Below, one piece after another: positions 47,533 through 57,578 of a stretch of DNA of 64,000 bases (position 1 is the stretch's first letter; each line of letters begins with the position of its first letter). The position numbers and the translations under genes were made by a program. The notes beneath the pieces were generated by a model, which was not told where the DNA came from, did not search any database, and worked only from the letters and a program-made list of their open reading frames with translations. Source of the stretch: Pinus tabuliformis (taxonomy: Eukaryota; Streptophyta; Pinopsida; Pinales; Pinaceae); NCBI GenBank assembly GCA_031772625.1, contig CM062816.1:636242352-636306351 (forward strand), read 5' to 3'.

Positions 47533-50504
47533 TGTTGTAGCGGCTACAACCACCCTCCAAAATTTTTTCCTACACCAATTTCAAAGCCTCCCTTGAGAGT
47601 TTCACTTGATGATTGCACACACTCAGGTTCACTCCATGAGCTCACGTGAGGTTTTGCATCCACTGTTCTCATTCATTTCATTCAAGTCTCTGCATGCTGG
47701 TGTTTAAGTTTATGCTTGTGACCATCTTCTGGTTATGCTCAAAGTCTTCACTTTGTATGTGCTTGATGTGTTTGCTACGAAAACATTTATCACACTCACA
47801 CAAGGAGTCACATTCATTGTCACGCAAGCATTGTCTCGATCAATCAATGATTAATCATGAGTGTCACACTTGTCAATTGCATCATTGATCAGTCATGTTG
47901 AACATGTGTTTTTAGATGGTTTAAGTCATTTTTTCATTGAATCATGTGAATGTGTATGATCACCTAGACATCTTTCAATTATTCACACACTTAGTCATTT
48001 TTGCTGAAGTTATGATGATGAGACTCCCCTATGACACCCAAACTATCACCCTACCATCGAATCGACTGACTACCAACCAGAACAATGCAAAAGAACCAAA
48101 TATAGTATCTTCAAGTTGTGTTTTCGGCAAGTAATTCAACTAACTCTCATGTTTGCCACCTAGACAGTCAGACTTGACAGTCACCTCGAGAATGAATCTT
48201 GTCAAAAATGGCACAGAGGGCATCAAGCTTACTCACTCAGCTGACTAAGGAAATCATGAAAATAGGCTAGACAGACACCGAGTGCCCCTCCCTATTTCCC
48301 TCAGAAAATTACACAATTTTCCCAGTTAGTCATCCCAACAATCGACCAACTGTTCATCCTAGAAATTACAAAATTTTCATGACCAGTCCTTGTTCTATCT
48401 AGTAGTCAGCTTAGCTCAGAAATTACGTAGAGATGATCAACAGTTCACCCTCCAGGCCTCTGTCCATTTTCCCCTCCTAGTAGCTCCTAGCAGTAAACTT
48501 TTAGTTCTGTCTAGGAATTATGCAGTTTCTGCTACCATTTACCAGGCAGCCAGCTTCCAGTTCCCTCTAGGAATTGTGTAGTTTTGACTCCCAGTAACCC
48601 CAACAACCAACTTCCAGTTCCCTCTGGGAATTTCGCAGTTTTGGCTACCAGTGAGTCCAGTAGCCAACTGTTAGTTCCCTATGGGAATTGCATAGTTTTG
48701 GTTGCTAGTCTCCAGGGAAATTCCTCCCAAGATCTGCACAGTCCCTACCTACCAACACTCCTTACAACTTGACCTATTCCTCTAGAAAATTGCAAAAAAT
48801 TGGCCTTCCAGCCTTTGCTGCCAGCACGTTCCAGAAACTACACATATCGTGCCTACCTTTCCTTCCTACAGCACAAACTGTGCCTCCCAAAATTTGTGCA
48901 ATTTTTCCTCCCAGCCGAGCCAGACCTCGCAGATAGTCACTGTCAACTAAGATTACCTGTCTCTATCACTCTGTGAATATTGCGCAATTTTCATTAGCAG
49001 TGCCTAGAGCCATCATCCCGCTTCATAACATAGGTGAATTCCCCAGTCACCTGCATCAAAATGATCACGTGTCAAGGTAGACTAGGAGGTTTTAGATTTC
49101 ATGCCATCTCATCATGAGTGACTGCAAGTACATGTACACCAAAAAATAGGATAAGATGATGAATGGAATAAACAAAGGGATCACATCCAAAAGGACCGGT
49201 TCACCAACAGATGAATGAATGATGCATGTGAAGATATGTGCTCATCAATGGACGAACGAACGAACATGCACGTCTGTGAACAGATGAGCCTGTCGAGCCT
49301 TCCAACATGAAGGAACAACATGCCAAAGCTTCATCAAGCAAACCAAATACCATGAAAGACTCCACACACTTCATCATGCAGAGGTGTAGTTGTAATACAC
49401 CATGAAAACATCCATCACCCAACATAACTAAATCTTGACATGCACTCCAGCAACAACATGAGTGTACCTGCACTATCATGTTGAGTCATGTCATGATTCA
49501 TGTCACCCACATACTACTATGGGTTATTTTGTCAATGGATTTAATGTAACGGGGAAGTCCAAGAGACCCACTTGTTTAACAAAGAGTTATGGAAGCCAGA
49601 AAGTCATGAAAGTCAAACAGTCATGAGGGTAGTCAAACAGCCACAAGGGTTAGTTTCATCCTTGGCTATAAATAACTGCTCATTTGTACATGTAAAGGAC
49701 TTTTCACCTCAGATCCTCCCAGATAGCCAAGAGAGTCTGTAATCGTTTCTTTGAGGAGTAAGTAGTGACTCCAACATGCTGCAATTGCAGTTAGTGATGT
49801 ATGGTGTAACGATGTGCGTTCGAACTTTCACTTAATTCAAAAGCCTGCTAACAAGCCAACATGCTTTCACACATGTATTGTATCTGTTGTAAGACTAATC
49901 TTTAACACTTGTAATGAATGTTGCTTTAACCTGTGTTCTACATCTGAACTATTTCACTTGTTGTAATGCATAATCTATTAACGGAAATGTGTTGTATATG
50001 CTGTAAAAATTGTCTCACCCGTGTAGACTACTCCCGCAGACATCAGACATACCTTTCACATGAAGCTTGTTGTAAGAACCCCTGCATTCATTGGGACTAA
50101 TTCATTGAGTGTTGTACATGCTATCTTACCTTGTATTTTGTGACTTCCACATCTGTGTGGACTGCTCCTCCGAAAGATGTCCATGTCTTGTTGTGTTGTG
50201 TGTTCCTAGCTGAGTTGGGATTTCATCCCAACCAACTTGGGAATCACTTCCACCCTCTCCCTTTACAGTGAATGAACCATTGACACAAGTACACTAGCAC
50301 TCACCAGGCACATGAAGATCATTTCTCAAAGGCAAAGCACACCACTCTCCTGTGATGAAAGGAAAGAGTTGAGGCAAATCCTTAAGACAATGGCAATCGG
50401 TCCATCATACTCGATGGGACTCCCACACCAAACGGTGTGAGGTCTAGTTGGAACTTCATACCGGGGTGATCCCCTGAATGTTGGCACGTCGAACACTGTC
50501 AACA
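47533..50504 (+). repeat. 3' LTR of the large Gypsy element
   Basis: TGTTGTAGCGG to CTGTCAACA, 2,972 bp, the same length as the 5' LTR. TATA box TATAAATA at 49667-49674. Internal 57-bp repeats at 48503-48720. Confidence 0.93.
48503..48720 (+). repeat. 57-bp tandem repeat inside the 3' LTR
   Basis: Units at 48503, 48559, 48616 and 48673 (spacing 56, 57, 57). Core AGTTCCCTCTAGGAATTGTG followed by AGTTTTGGCTACCAGT. Confidence 0.88.
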
Positions 50505-51655
50505 CAATCACCATTATCAATATTTAACAAATGATTCAAGAAACCCTTGAATCAAAGAAAAACCTTTATTTCAATTTAAAGCTGAATGAAAATGTGAGTA
50601 AGGTGTTTCCAAATTCACCAAGACTATAAAACTGGGAGAAAATAAATATTTTTAATGTTTTCATGTAAGGTTGTCATGAATGTAGTTGGTGGGAGCATGA
50701 TCATTTTATTTTTTTTGTTTCTTTTTTGTTTAACATAAATATTACCACATTTCACGCAATTCACAATCAAACATAAGAACTCATTGACCATTGCACATGT
50801 ACAATGAGGCTTATATCCCCTTGCTCTTATTTTCGCATATGACTATGTCAAGATCAACTACTAAGAATGACATTAATTTTTTAAGGTTATTACAGTTCAA
50901 TTTTAAGGACTAATGTGTATAATGAACAATTTTCTTTAATAATGTAAATTCCAAAGATCCATTATTGTATAATGATACATGTATTTATATATTTGATTAT
51001 GCATTATGTTGACATTTATTTTAAATATAAAAATTAAAATGACCATACTACTACTACCTACATACATGAAAAATCCACATTAAGCATTTTTAAATTTTTT
51101 ACAATTCAATTTTTAGAACTAATCCGTATATTCATAAATTTTTTTATTTTTGCATGATAATTCCACTTCTATATTCAAATTTGATTGTAAACTTATAAAA
51201 CATGCACACTTATGTAAAACATCCAAGGAATTATACTAATATCATTGTTACTATTCTAAAAGGTCAAACAATTTTATTACAATTCAACTTTCAAAAATCA
51301 TCCCTAAAAGGTCAAACAATTTTATTACAATTCAACTTTCAAAAATAAAGAGTACGAGGAAAAACTTCTTTAACAATGATAAACTCACGAAACATTCATT
51401 CTTAAATAAAATATCGAGAGTTTATACAAAGATTTTTATTAAGCAAGCCGTCAAATAAATTTCCATTCTTTTAAGTAAGGAATTAGAAGGAAAAAATGAC
51501 CCTTTTGTTTAAATCCAACTATTGGTTTCAACTTTATAGGAAAATAAATTTCCTTGCATGTCTTGTAATTCGCGTTTAGGAAAAAATTGAAATTAGCTTT
51601 TACAATTAGGAAGGGGAATTGAAATATTTTATGTTTTTAGAAATTATTTATTCAT
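50505..51655 (+). repeat. AT-rich repeat, copy 3, right part
   Basis: Continues the copy begun at 40031: TTATCAATATTTAACAAATG, TTCAAGAAACCCTTGAATC, GGGAGCATGATCA (near 50690), TGACCCTTTTGTTTAAATCC (near 51498), TATTTTATGTTTTTAG (near 51625). It also holds a perfect 43-bp word repeated at a 48-bp spacing (51256-51298 and 51304-51346), a recent local duplication. Confidence 0.82.
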
Positions 51656-52384
51656 ATTACTTTAAATAAATTATGTTTTCAAATTGCACTATCCGTGATA
51701 TTTATTTAGTCATTTAGAGTTTTAATGAATTTTGTATTATATTATATTTTTTAATTTATTTTTTTATTAATTTACTCAAAGAATATATTTTAGTTTTCAC
51801 TTCATGTTAGGATTATATTTTAGCCCTTTACATAATTATTCTATTGATGAATGATGTAAGACCATGTTCTCGTAAAAGTAACTACTTTTATGTGTAAATA
51901 TTATTAGTATGTTGGACAAATGATAATGAGCTAATTGTACAAGGCAGTGATGTAATTAAATTAATAATTTTTTTAATATAGATATAAATTGTGGAGATGG
52001 ACACATTGGAGTAAAAGATGCTAAATCAGAGAAAATCAAATCTGAGTTTTTATATATATATATATATTAGGTGGGGATAAATACCAAGAAAAGTGTTGTA
52101 GGGGATAAAAGCATGCTTTTTAGGAGAAATTAAAGAAAAGGGTAGGTTAATAGGTTAATAGATTCCCAGAAAGAAAGACGTTGTGAAGGAAAAATATGTT
52201 GGAAGAATAATGTTAAGAAGACATTATGTATAATTAGTAGAGCTTCTCGCAAGAATAGTTAAATTACAATGAAAAAAATAATTTTATGAAATTATCACAA
52301 TGATTAAGTAAACTAGTACATTTAAAAAGTTTTACCTTACAACTCTAGATAGATTTGGTTCTGGTATAGTATTATTTTTCATTA
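51656..52384. other. AT-rich non-coding DNA
   Basis: No gene. A short (TA)n run lies at about 52051-52067. Confidence 0.5.
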
Positions 52385-52720
52385 AATTAAGAATTACTAT
52401 AGAATTACTTGATATATGAATTTATTTCAAAATTATTGTATAATTACTTAATATATGAATTTATTCAAAATTATTGTAGAATTACTTGACATATGAATCT
52501 ATTCGAGAATTACTGTAAAATTTCTTGATATATGAATCTATTTCAGAATTTCTCTAAAATTACTTCATACATGATTTTATTTCATAGATGGTACATAATT
52601 ACTTGATGTACGAGTGCAAATCAGAATAACTGCATAATTCACTGGTGCACAAATATAGTGACAAATAAGGATAGAATTACTAGATGCACGAGGATATTAA
52701 GCATAGATTCAAAAATTGTA
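52385..52720 (+). repeat. 39-bp minisatellite, about 8 units
   Basis: AATTACTT-type unit starts at 52403, 52442, 52480, 52519, 52558, 52597, 52636 and 52675, a spacing of 39 with one of 38. Consensus starts AATTACTTGATATATGAATC and continues TATTTCAGAATTACTGTAA. Later units are more diverged. Confidence 0.93.
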
Positions 52721-53545
52721 GAAGGGAAGTATACGTATATGGATGTGTGTGTGATGTATAGCTGATTGGAAGAGAAGAAAAATATAAACGCCGTATACTA
52801 TTAAGAGTTGCATAGTAGATTTAGTTGTCAGTGCAGTGCGGTTGAGCAATCTCAACTCATGTAGCTAGGCAATGTTATTCTTACTTGTGCAACACTCTTC
52901 TTGAGGGAGAATTAACGCTCTCAGTAGTAGGCTAGTGGAATTGAAATATGCATATAATATAAAGTTAAATTTAGGAAAGGGAAGATATGATCTTTGGGAA
53001 GGGTAAAATCTAAATGCAAAACCTGAGCGTTAAAGAAAGGAATTAGAGAATTAATTGGTTAACTTATCATTATTGTAGAATTGTAGTTAAAGGTAGCTAT
53101 GTTTGAAGAATGAATTTTCTAGGACACACTTATGTTACTAATTTTCTTTTACATGAATAGATTCTTTGTGCAACAGGGGCATAAGTCGTCATTAAGAGGG
53201 TTACACGTCCTTACCTCAGTTAGGGAGTTAAATTAGGTGCAAAATTTAATTCCATCTCATTCCCAAAAAAGATAGGAAACTTCTACCATGGAAAAGCAGA
53301 TGTAGGGGTGGGTCATATTCAATTTATGATAGCTAACACGATAAACGAGTAATGTCATAACAAGTTCACTAGGATCATGTTGAACTAGTGAATCTTTAAA
53401 GAGCATCTGGTTGGTACATTTGGTTCAAACAAATAAAACTCTATGACCATTCTTTAAAAAATATGACCCATGGGTCGAATTATTCCCAAGTGAAGAAAAT
53501 CATTCAAAATCCTTGTAGCAAGGTCATTATTGAGGAATCTTCATC
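52721..53545. other. Non-coding DNA, no feature seen
   Basis: Less AT-rich than the flanks. I found no gene, LTR or repeat here. Confidence 0.45.
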
Positions 53546-53549
53546 AAGC

Positions 53550-53722
53550 AAATAATAGAATATATTTCTGAACAATAGGAAAATTAATGAAATGCATATC
53601 TTAACAATATTGAAAAATGATGAAATACATTTCTGAATGGTGTTGCAAAACGATGGAATAAGTTTCTAAGCTGTAAGGAAAAATAATGGAATACATTCCT
53701 GAAATGTAAGGTGGATTTCGGA
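53550..53722 (+). repeat. 33-bp minisatellite, 5 units
   Basis: TGAAATACAT-type starts at 53556, 53588, 53621, 53654 and 53687 (spacing 32, 33, 33, 33). Core AATGGAATACATTTCTGAA. Unrelated in sequence to the 39-bp array 850 bp to the left. Confidence 0.88.
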
Positions 53723-53843
53723 GAACAAATCATCAATCAAATTATTGATTTCCATCTTTTACAACAAGATTACCATTGGAAGCTACTTATTAATAAAATT
53801 ACTAATATAAAGTCTTGAAAAGCCATATAATGATATCACCATT

Positions 53844-54144
53844 TGTTATGAAACTAGCTCACAAAAAGATAGAAAAGGAATATCAACGCCTTACAATTCA
53901 ACCTCTTGGAGGGGGCAAACTCCTTTACATTACACAAGTGAAAAATTCTTGGATAATACAAATGACATGACCCCCTTTCTATATATAGGAGTCTAAGGCA
54001 TCATAATATAATCAGAGCCGACATAGCAATAATAATGTAAGGGCACAATAATGATAATATGGGGACTACATGAGCAGAACAATATAATAAGGGGGTTGCA
54101 CTAATAACAATAAGGGGTTACACTAGTAGTATAGGGACCTAACA
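53844..54144 (-). repeat. 3' LTR (left side) of the minus-strand chromovirus
   Basis: TGTTATGAAAC to CCTAACA on the plus strand. TATA-like CTATATATAG at 53979-53988. Confidence 0.93.
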
Positions 54145-54160
54145 TGCCCGTCTCCTTCAA
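54145..54160 (-). other. Polypurine tract (minus strand)
   Basis: Minus-strand GAAGGAGACGGGCA directly before the LTR; nearly the same as in the plus-strand relative. Confidence 0.7.
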
Positions 54161-54380
54161 AAAGTGTTTTCCTCAACGCTTGATTAGTTATGGATGCTTC
54201 TCTATAAAAAAAATTTCCTCCCATGTGGAATCTTCAGTGGGTAAGTTCTTCCACTTGATGAGATACTTTGAAATTGATCGATTTCGTAGCTGTTGGGTTC
54301 TTGTTTCTATGACTTCTCCAGGTTACGATGCGATTTTTTCTTCCGCGTTACGTTCTAGCAATATTGTTTGAACTAGGATC
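54160..54380 (-). pseudogene. Chromodomain remnant (minus strand)
   Basis: On the minus strand this part reads like the chromodomain of the relative: KYLIKWKNLPTEDSTWEE-type core at about 54220-54270. Preceded by arginine-rich linker. Broken. Confidence 0.7.
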
Positions 54381-54396
54381 TTCTCATTACCTAAGG

Positions 54397-54738
54397 TCAC
54401 CATTTCTTAACTGCATGTAGTATTGCCAACATTTCCTTCTCATAAATAGCTTTGTGTAAATACTTTCCTCTGATTGGATGACTTTTGAAAGAAATGGGTC
54501 TTTCTTCTTGTGTTAAAACATCACCAATTCCATTTCCTGATGCATCATATTCCACAATAAAGGTTTTTGTGAGGTATGGCGTAGCTAAGACCGGTGCTTG
54601 GCACATTTCCCCTTTAAGATGTTCAAACGCCTTCATTGCTTCTAGAATCCATGAAAATGCATCTTTCTTCAATAATGTTGTTTTTGGAATGTCTTCAGTG
54701 TTCATTCTTATTTTATGATTTCCTAAACCAAGATCCAA
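54397..54738 (-). pseudogene. pol: Chromovirus RNase H remnant (minus strand)
   Basis: LLKKDAFSWILEAMKAFEHL, APVLATPYLTKTFIVEYDAS, GDVLTQEERPISFKSHPI and YEKEMLAILHAVKKW: the start and middle of a Gypsy RNase H. Closely parallels 30090-30350. Broken. Confidence 0.88.
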
Positions 54739-54770
54739 TTTAGTGAAGTAAATTGATCAATGCAATTCAT

Positions 54771-55100
54771 CTAATACTTCATCATGACAAGAATGGGAAA
54801 TGTAATTTTAATAATGAGTTTTTTGAGCTCTCTATAGTGTAGACACATGCGCCATGACCCATCCTTCTTGTGCATCAACACTACGGGAGTAGAGAAAGAA
54901 CTTTGACTAGCTTGAATTATACTAGCCTCTAGCATTTCTGCAACCATAAGTTCAATTTCACTCTTTTGGGCATAGGGATATTTGTAAGGTCTAGTGTTTG
55001 GAGGACTTCTTCCTAGAATCAAATGAATAGAATGATTGCAATCACGAATAGGTGGGAGGCCTTTAGGAGTCTCCAATACCTTACAATAGTTTTTCAACAC
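54771..55100 (-). pseudogene. pol: Chromovirus reverse transcriptase N-terminal remnant (minus strand)
   Basis: PPIRDCNHSIHLILGRSPPN, RPYKYPYAQKSEIELMVAEM, SIIQASQSSFSTPVVLMHKK and DGSWRMCLHYRELKKL: the well-known start of Gypsy RT (RPYRYP, IQPSxSPFSSPVxLVxKKDG, DYRxLN). Broken. Confidence 0.9.
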
Positions 55101-55172
55101 ATTTTTGAGATCTCAACAAATAGATGATTTCGATGTGGGAACCTCTAGCGAACATAATTGTGCAACTATGCC

Positions 55173-55595
55173 TCATTTCTCTTTCTTTAGAAGATTTGTC
55201 AGTCCATTACAACTAATTATCTTTCCTAGTTTCCATGTGATACCCCTTAATTCAAATTCATTTCCTTCCGAAGAAAATGTCATGAGAAGTTCTTGAAAAT
55301 TAAAAGCTATTGTACCCAATGATTGTAGCCATTGGACACCTAGTACAACATAAGTACCATGCATTGGAATGGAAAGCATTGGTCTATTCAATACATATTC
55401 TCCCATGGATAGCTTGATATTATGGCACTTTCTAGAGAAATTTATGGTTCCTCCACTTGAAACCACCACTTGGCATTCTGGTGCTAGATACAGGTAGCAA
55501 TTCAATACTTTGGCTATCTTACAATGAATAAAATTAAGGGTACTACCCAAATGAATCAACAATATTACCATTTTCTTCTTGATATGCCCTTCCAT
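55173..55595 (-). pseudogene. pol: Chromovirus aspartic protease remnant (minus strand)
   Basis: LLIHLGSTLNFIHCKIAKVL is the place of the LIDSGSTHNFI active-site motif. MHGTYVVLGVQWLQSLGTIA and NFQELLMTFSSEGNEFELRG are the usual retropepsin end in chromoviruses. The stretch reads through about 140 codons. Confidence 0.85.
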
Positions 55596-55879
55596 ATTGA
55601 TAGTTTAAGAAGTGGTATTTCCATCCAATGCATTAGAAGATATGGTCGGACTCGTTTCTTCTTTCTCGATGTGATCTTTCACTTCTTGAATCTTTTTCTT
55701 CTTGATATGTCATTCTATCTTGAGAGTCTGACGATTGGTAATTCTTTCCAATGCTTTACAAGATATGGTTAGATTCATTTCTTCTTTCTCTGGGGTTGGT
55801 TCTTGGTGTATATCCTCTTATTTTGATGTTTCTTGATCCTTTTCCTCATCCTCTTCACAATATATGTAAAATAATTTCT

Positions 55880-56460
55880 TCTCAGCACACTTATGACCTT
55901 TAATGCATTTTTTATCACAATTGTAACAAAGCCTTTTTGCTCTTTTTTTCTTCCAATTGTTGTGGTGTCAAACTTGTAGGTTTTGGAAGGATAGGAGAAA
56001 CAACACTTCCATATTTATAGTTGTGAGGGGTAGACTTCCTTGTTGCCATAATTTTTCTTTCCACTTTTCTTGCCAACCTGAATGCCTTCTCCAATGAATC
56101 ATGTTCCCAAAGATGAACCCCATGTCGAATGTTATCCTTCAAAGTCCCTATCGAGACATCAATCCTCCACTTCTCTGGAATATCATTTTCCCTTATATTT
56201 AATTTTTGAAAGTCCTCAATGTGCTCTACCATTGAGCACTTTTGTTTGATATTTATCAATTGGCTAAAGAAGGTGTTGCTATTTATATCCTCATAACGTG
56301 CTACCATTTCCTCCTTGAAAATTGAGAACGTAACAAGTGTTTTATGAGAAAAAAGCCCTCTATACCATAAAAATTGATCCGGTTCTAAATAAGAAGATGT
56401 AATATGTACCTTTTGTAATAGTTGCACATCATGTAGATCAAAATATTTCTCCATCTATAG
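55880..56460 (-). pseudogene. gag: Chromovirus gag remnant (minus strand)
   Basis: MEKYFDLHDVQLLQKVHIT, FKEEMVARYEDINSNTFFSQ, INIKQKCSMVEHIEDFQKLN, GTLKDNIRHGVHLWEHDSLE, then LARKVERKIMATRKSTPHN. Words match the gag of the plus-strand relative nearly one for one. A zinc knuckle (C..C..H....C, reading KGHKC) lies near 55885-55930. Broken. Confidence 0.9.
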
Positions 56461-57258
56461 TATCCAATTTACCAGATCCCTGCCATCAAACTTCCTCATA
56501 TTTCCTTTTGTTGATTTTAGGAGTTCAATCTTAAAACGACTGTAACTCTGTAATTGGAGATCTCCAAGTTCTGAAATTGTGTCCTATAGTAGCCCTTTAA
56601 GTTCTCTTTCTAACCCCGCAAGTGTGATCAAGATTTGATTTTGCAAGGAAGAGTTATGTCAAATCTCCCACTATGACACGATTGTAGACTGGTTTAGTAA
56701 AGCACATTTTTATGACATGCCATGTGTCTGTGTTTCAACCTTAGTACCTAAAACTAATACATAGAAAACTACAGTCCTTCCTCTTTTTGAAACGCCTTAT
56801 GAAATTTGAATCTGATGCTCAAATAGAAAGTTATGACAATTTTTCCAAGGTAACATGTTTAGGATCTAATTCAGGAGCCTACGGAAAGCCTAAATGTCAT
56901 GGTCTGTATCTCCGAAAATATAGTGAAACGAGATCTGAAATTTGGTCTCGAGCTTCACCAAAATTACGGCGCAAACCAGTTTTAATTTCAGAGTCTAAGC
57001 CTTCGCAGAAAAGCAATTATAGTGAAAATGTGATGATGCCCTGTTTGAGATGGAATTATGGAGTTTTCAAAAACCCTAACATCCTCAGATCATATCTTTG
57101 AAATAATAGAGAGAGAAGATCTAAAATTTTGACTCATAGTGCAGAATGATTTTAGCTCAAATGGATTTTTGTTTAAGCTTTCGAAACTTCATATCGAAAA
57201 CATTATAACTAAAATTCCATGATGACCTTTTTGGAGTAACGAAACCCTAAAATCCAAA

Positions 57259-57270
57259 GCTCTAATACCA
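57259..57270 (-). other. Primer binding site (initiator Met type, minus strand)
   Basis: Minus-strand TGGTATTAGAGC, one change from the canonical TGGTATCAGAGC, two bases inside the 5' LTR. Confidence 0.88.
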
Positions 57271-57272
57271 AA

Positions 57273-57573
57273 TGTTATGAAACCAACTCACGAAAAGATA
57301 GAGAAGAAATATCAACACCTTAGAATTCAACCTCTTCAAGAGGGAAACCTCCTTTACATTACACAAATGAACAATTATTGGATTATACAAACGACATGAC
57401 CTCCTTTCTATATATAGGAGTCTAAGGGGTCATAATATAATCAAAGCCGACATAAGAATAATAATGTAAGGGAACAATAATAACAATATGGGGACTACAT
57501 GGGCAAAACAATATAATAAGGGGGTTGCAGTAATAACAATAAGGGGTTACACTAGTAGTATAGGGACCTAACA
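57273..57573 (-). repeat. 5' LTR (right side) of the minus-strand chromovirus
   Basis: TGTTATGAAACC to CCTAACA on the plus strand, 301 bp. TATA-like TCTATATATAG at 57408-57418. Confidence 0.93.
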
Positions 57574-57578
57574 CCCTT

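Larger units (their letters stand above)
40132..50504 (+). mobile_element. Fossil Gypsy element with 2,972-bp LTRs
   Basis: Two direct repeats of exactly 2,972 bp (40132-43103 and 47533-50504) bound a 4,429-bp interior. Flanking target duplication CAAGC (40127-40131) and CAATC (50505-50509), four of five bases alike; the empty site in the sister repeat (36560 region) reads CAATC. The interior holds gag, an aspartic protease, the region leading into reverse transcriptase, and the extreme end of the polyprotein, on the plus strand. LTRs make up well over half of the element. The two LTRs are about 15 percent diverged in the stretches compared by eye, so the insertion is old. Broken. Lineage: Ty3/Gypsy, probably Tat-like from the protease flavour. 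Confidence 0.92.
53844..57573 (-). mobile_element. Fossil chromovirus, minus strand, same family as 27217-33832
   Basis: Two LTRs of 301 bp each (53844-54144 and 57273-57573) with TGTTA/TAACA ends, flanked by CCATT (53839-53843) and CCCTT (57574-57578), a target duplication with one change. Read on the minus strand: 5' LTR, primer site, gag, protease, reverse transcriptase part, RNase H part, chromodomain, polypurine tract, 3' LTR. The element is shorter (3.73 kb) than its relative. By my hand count the two LTRs differ at 29 of 301 sites, about 10 percent. With a slow conifer-like rate this would mean tens of millions of years, less with angiosperm rates. Broken, with roughly ten or more breaks. 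Confidence 0.92.
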
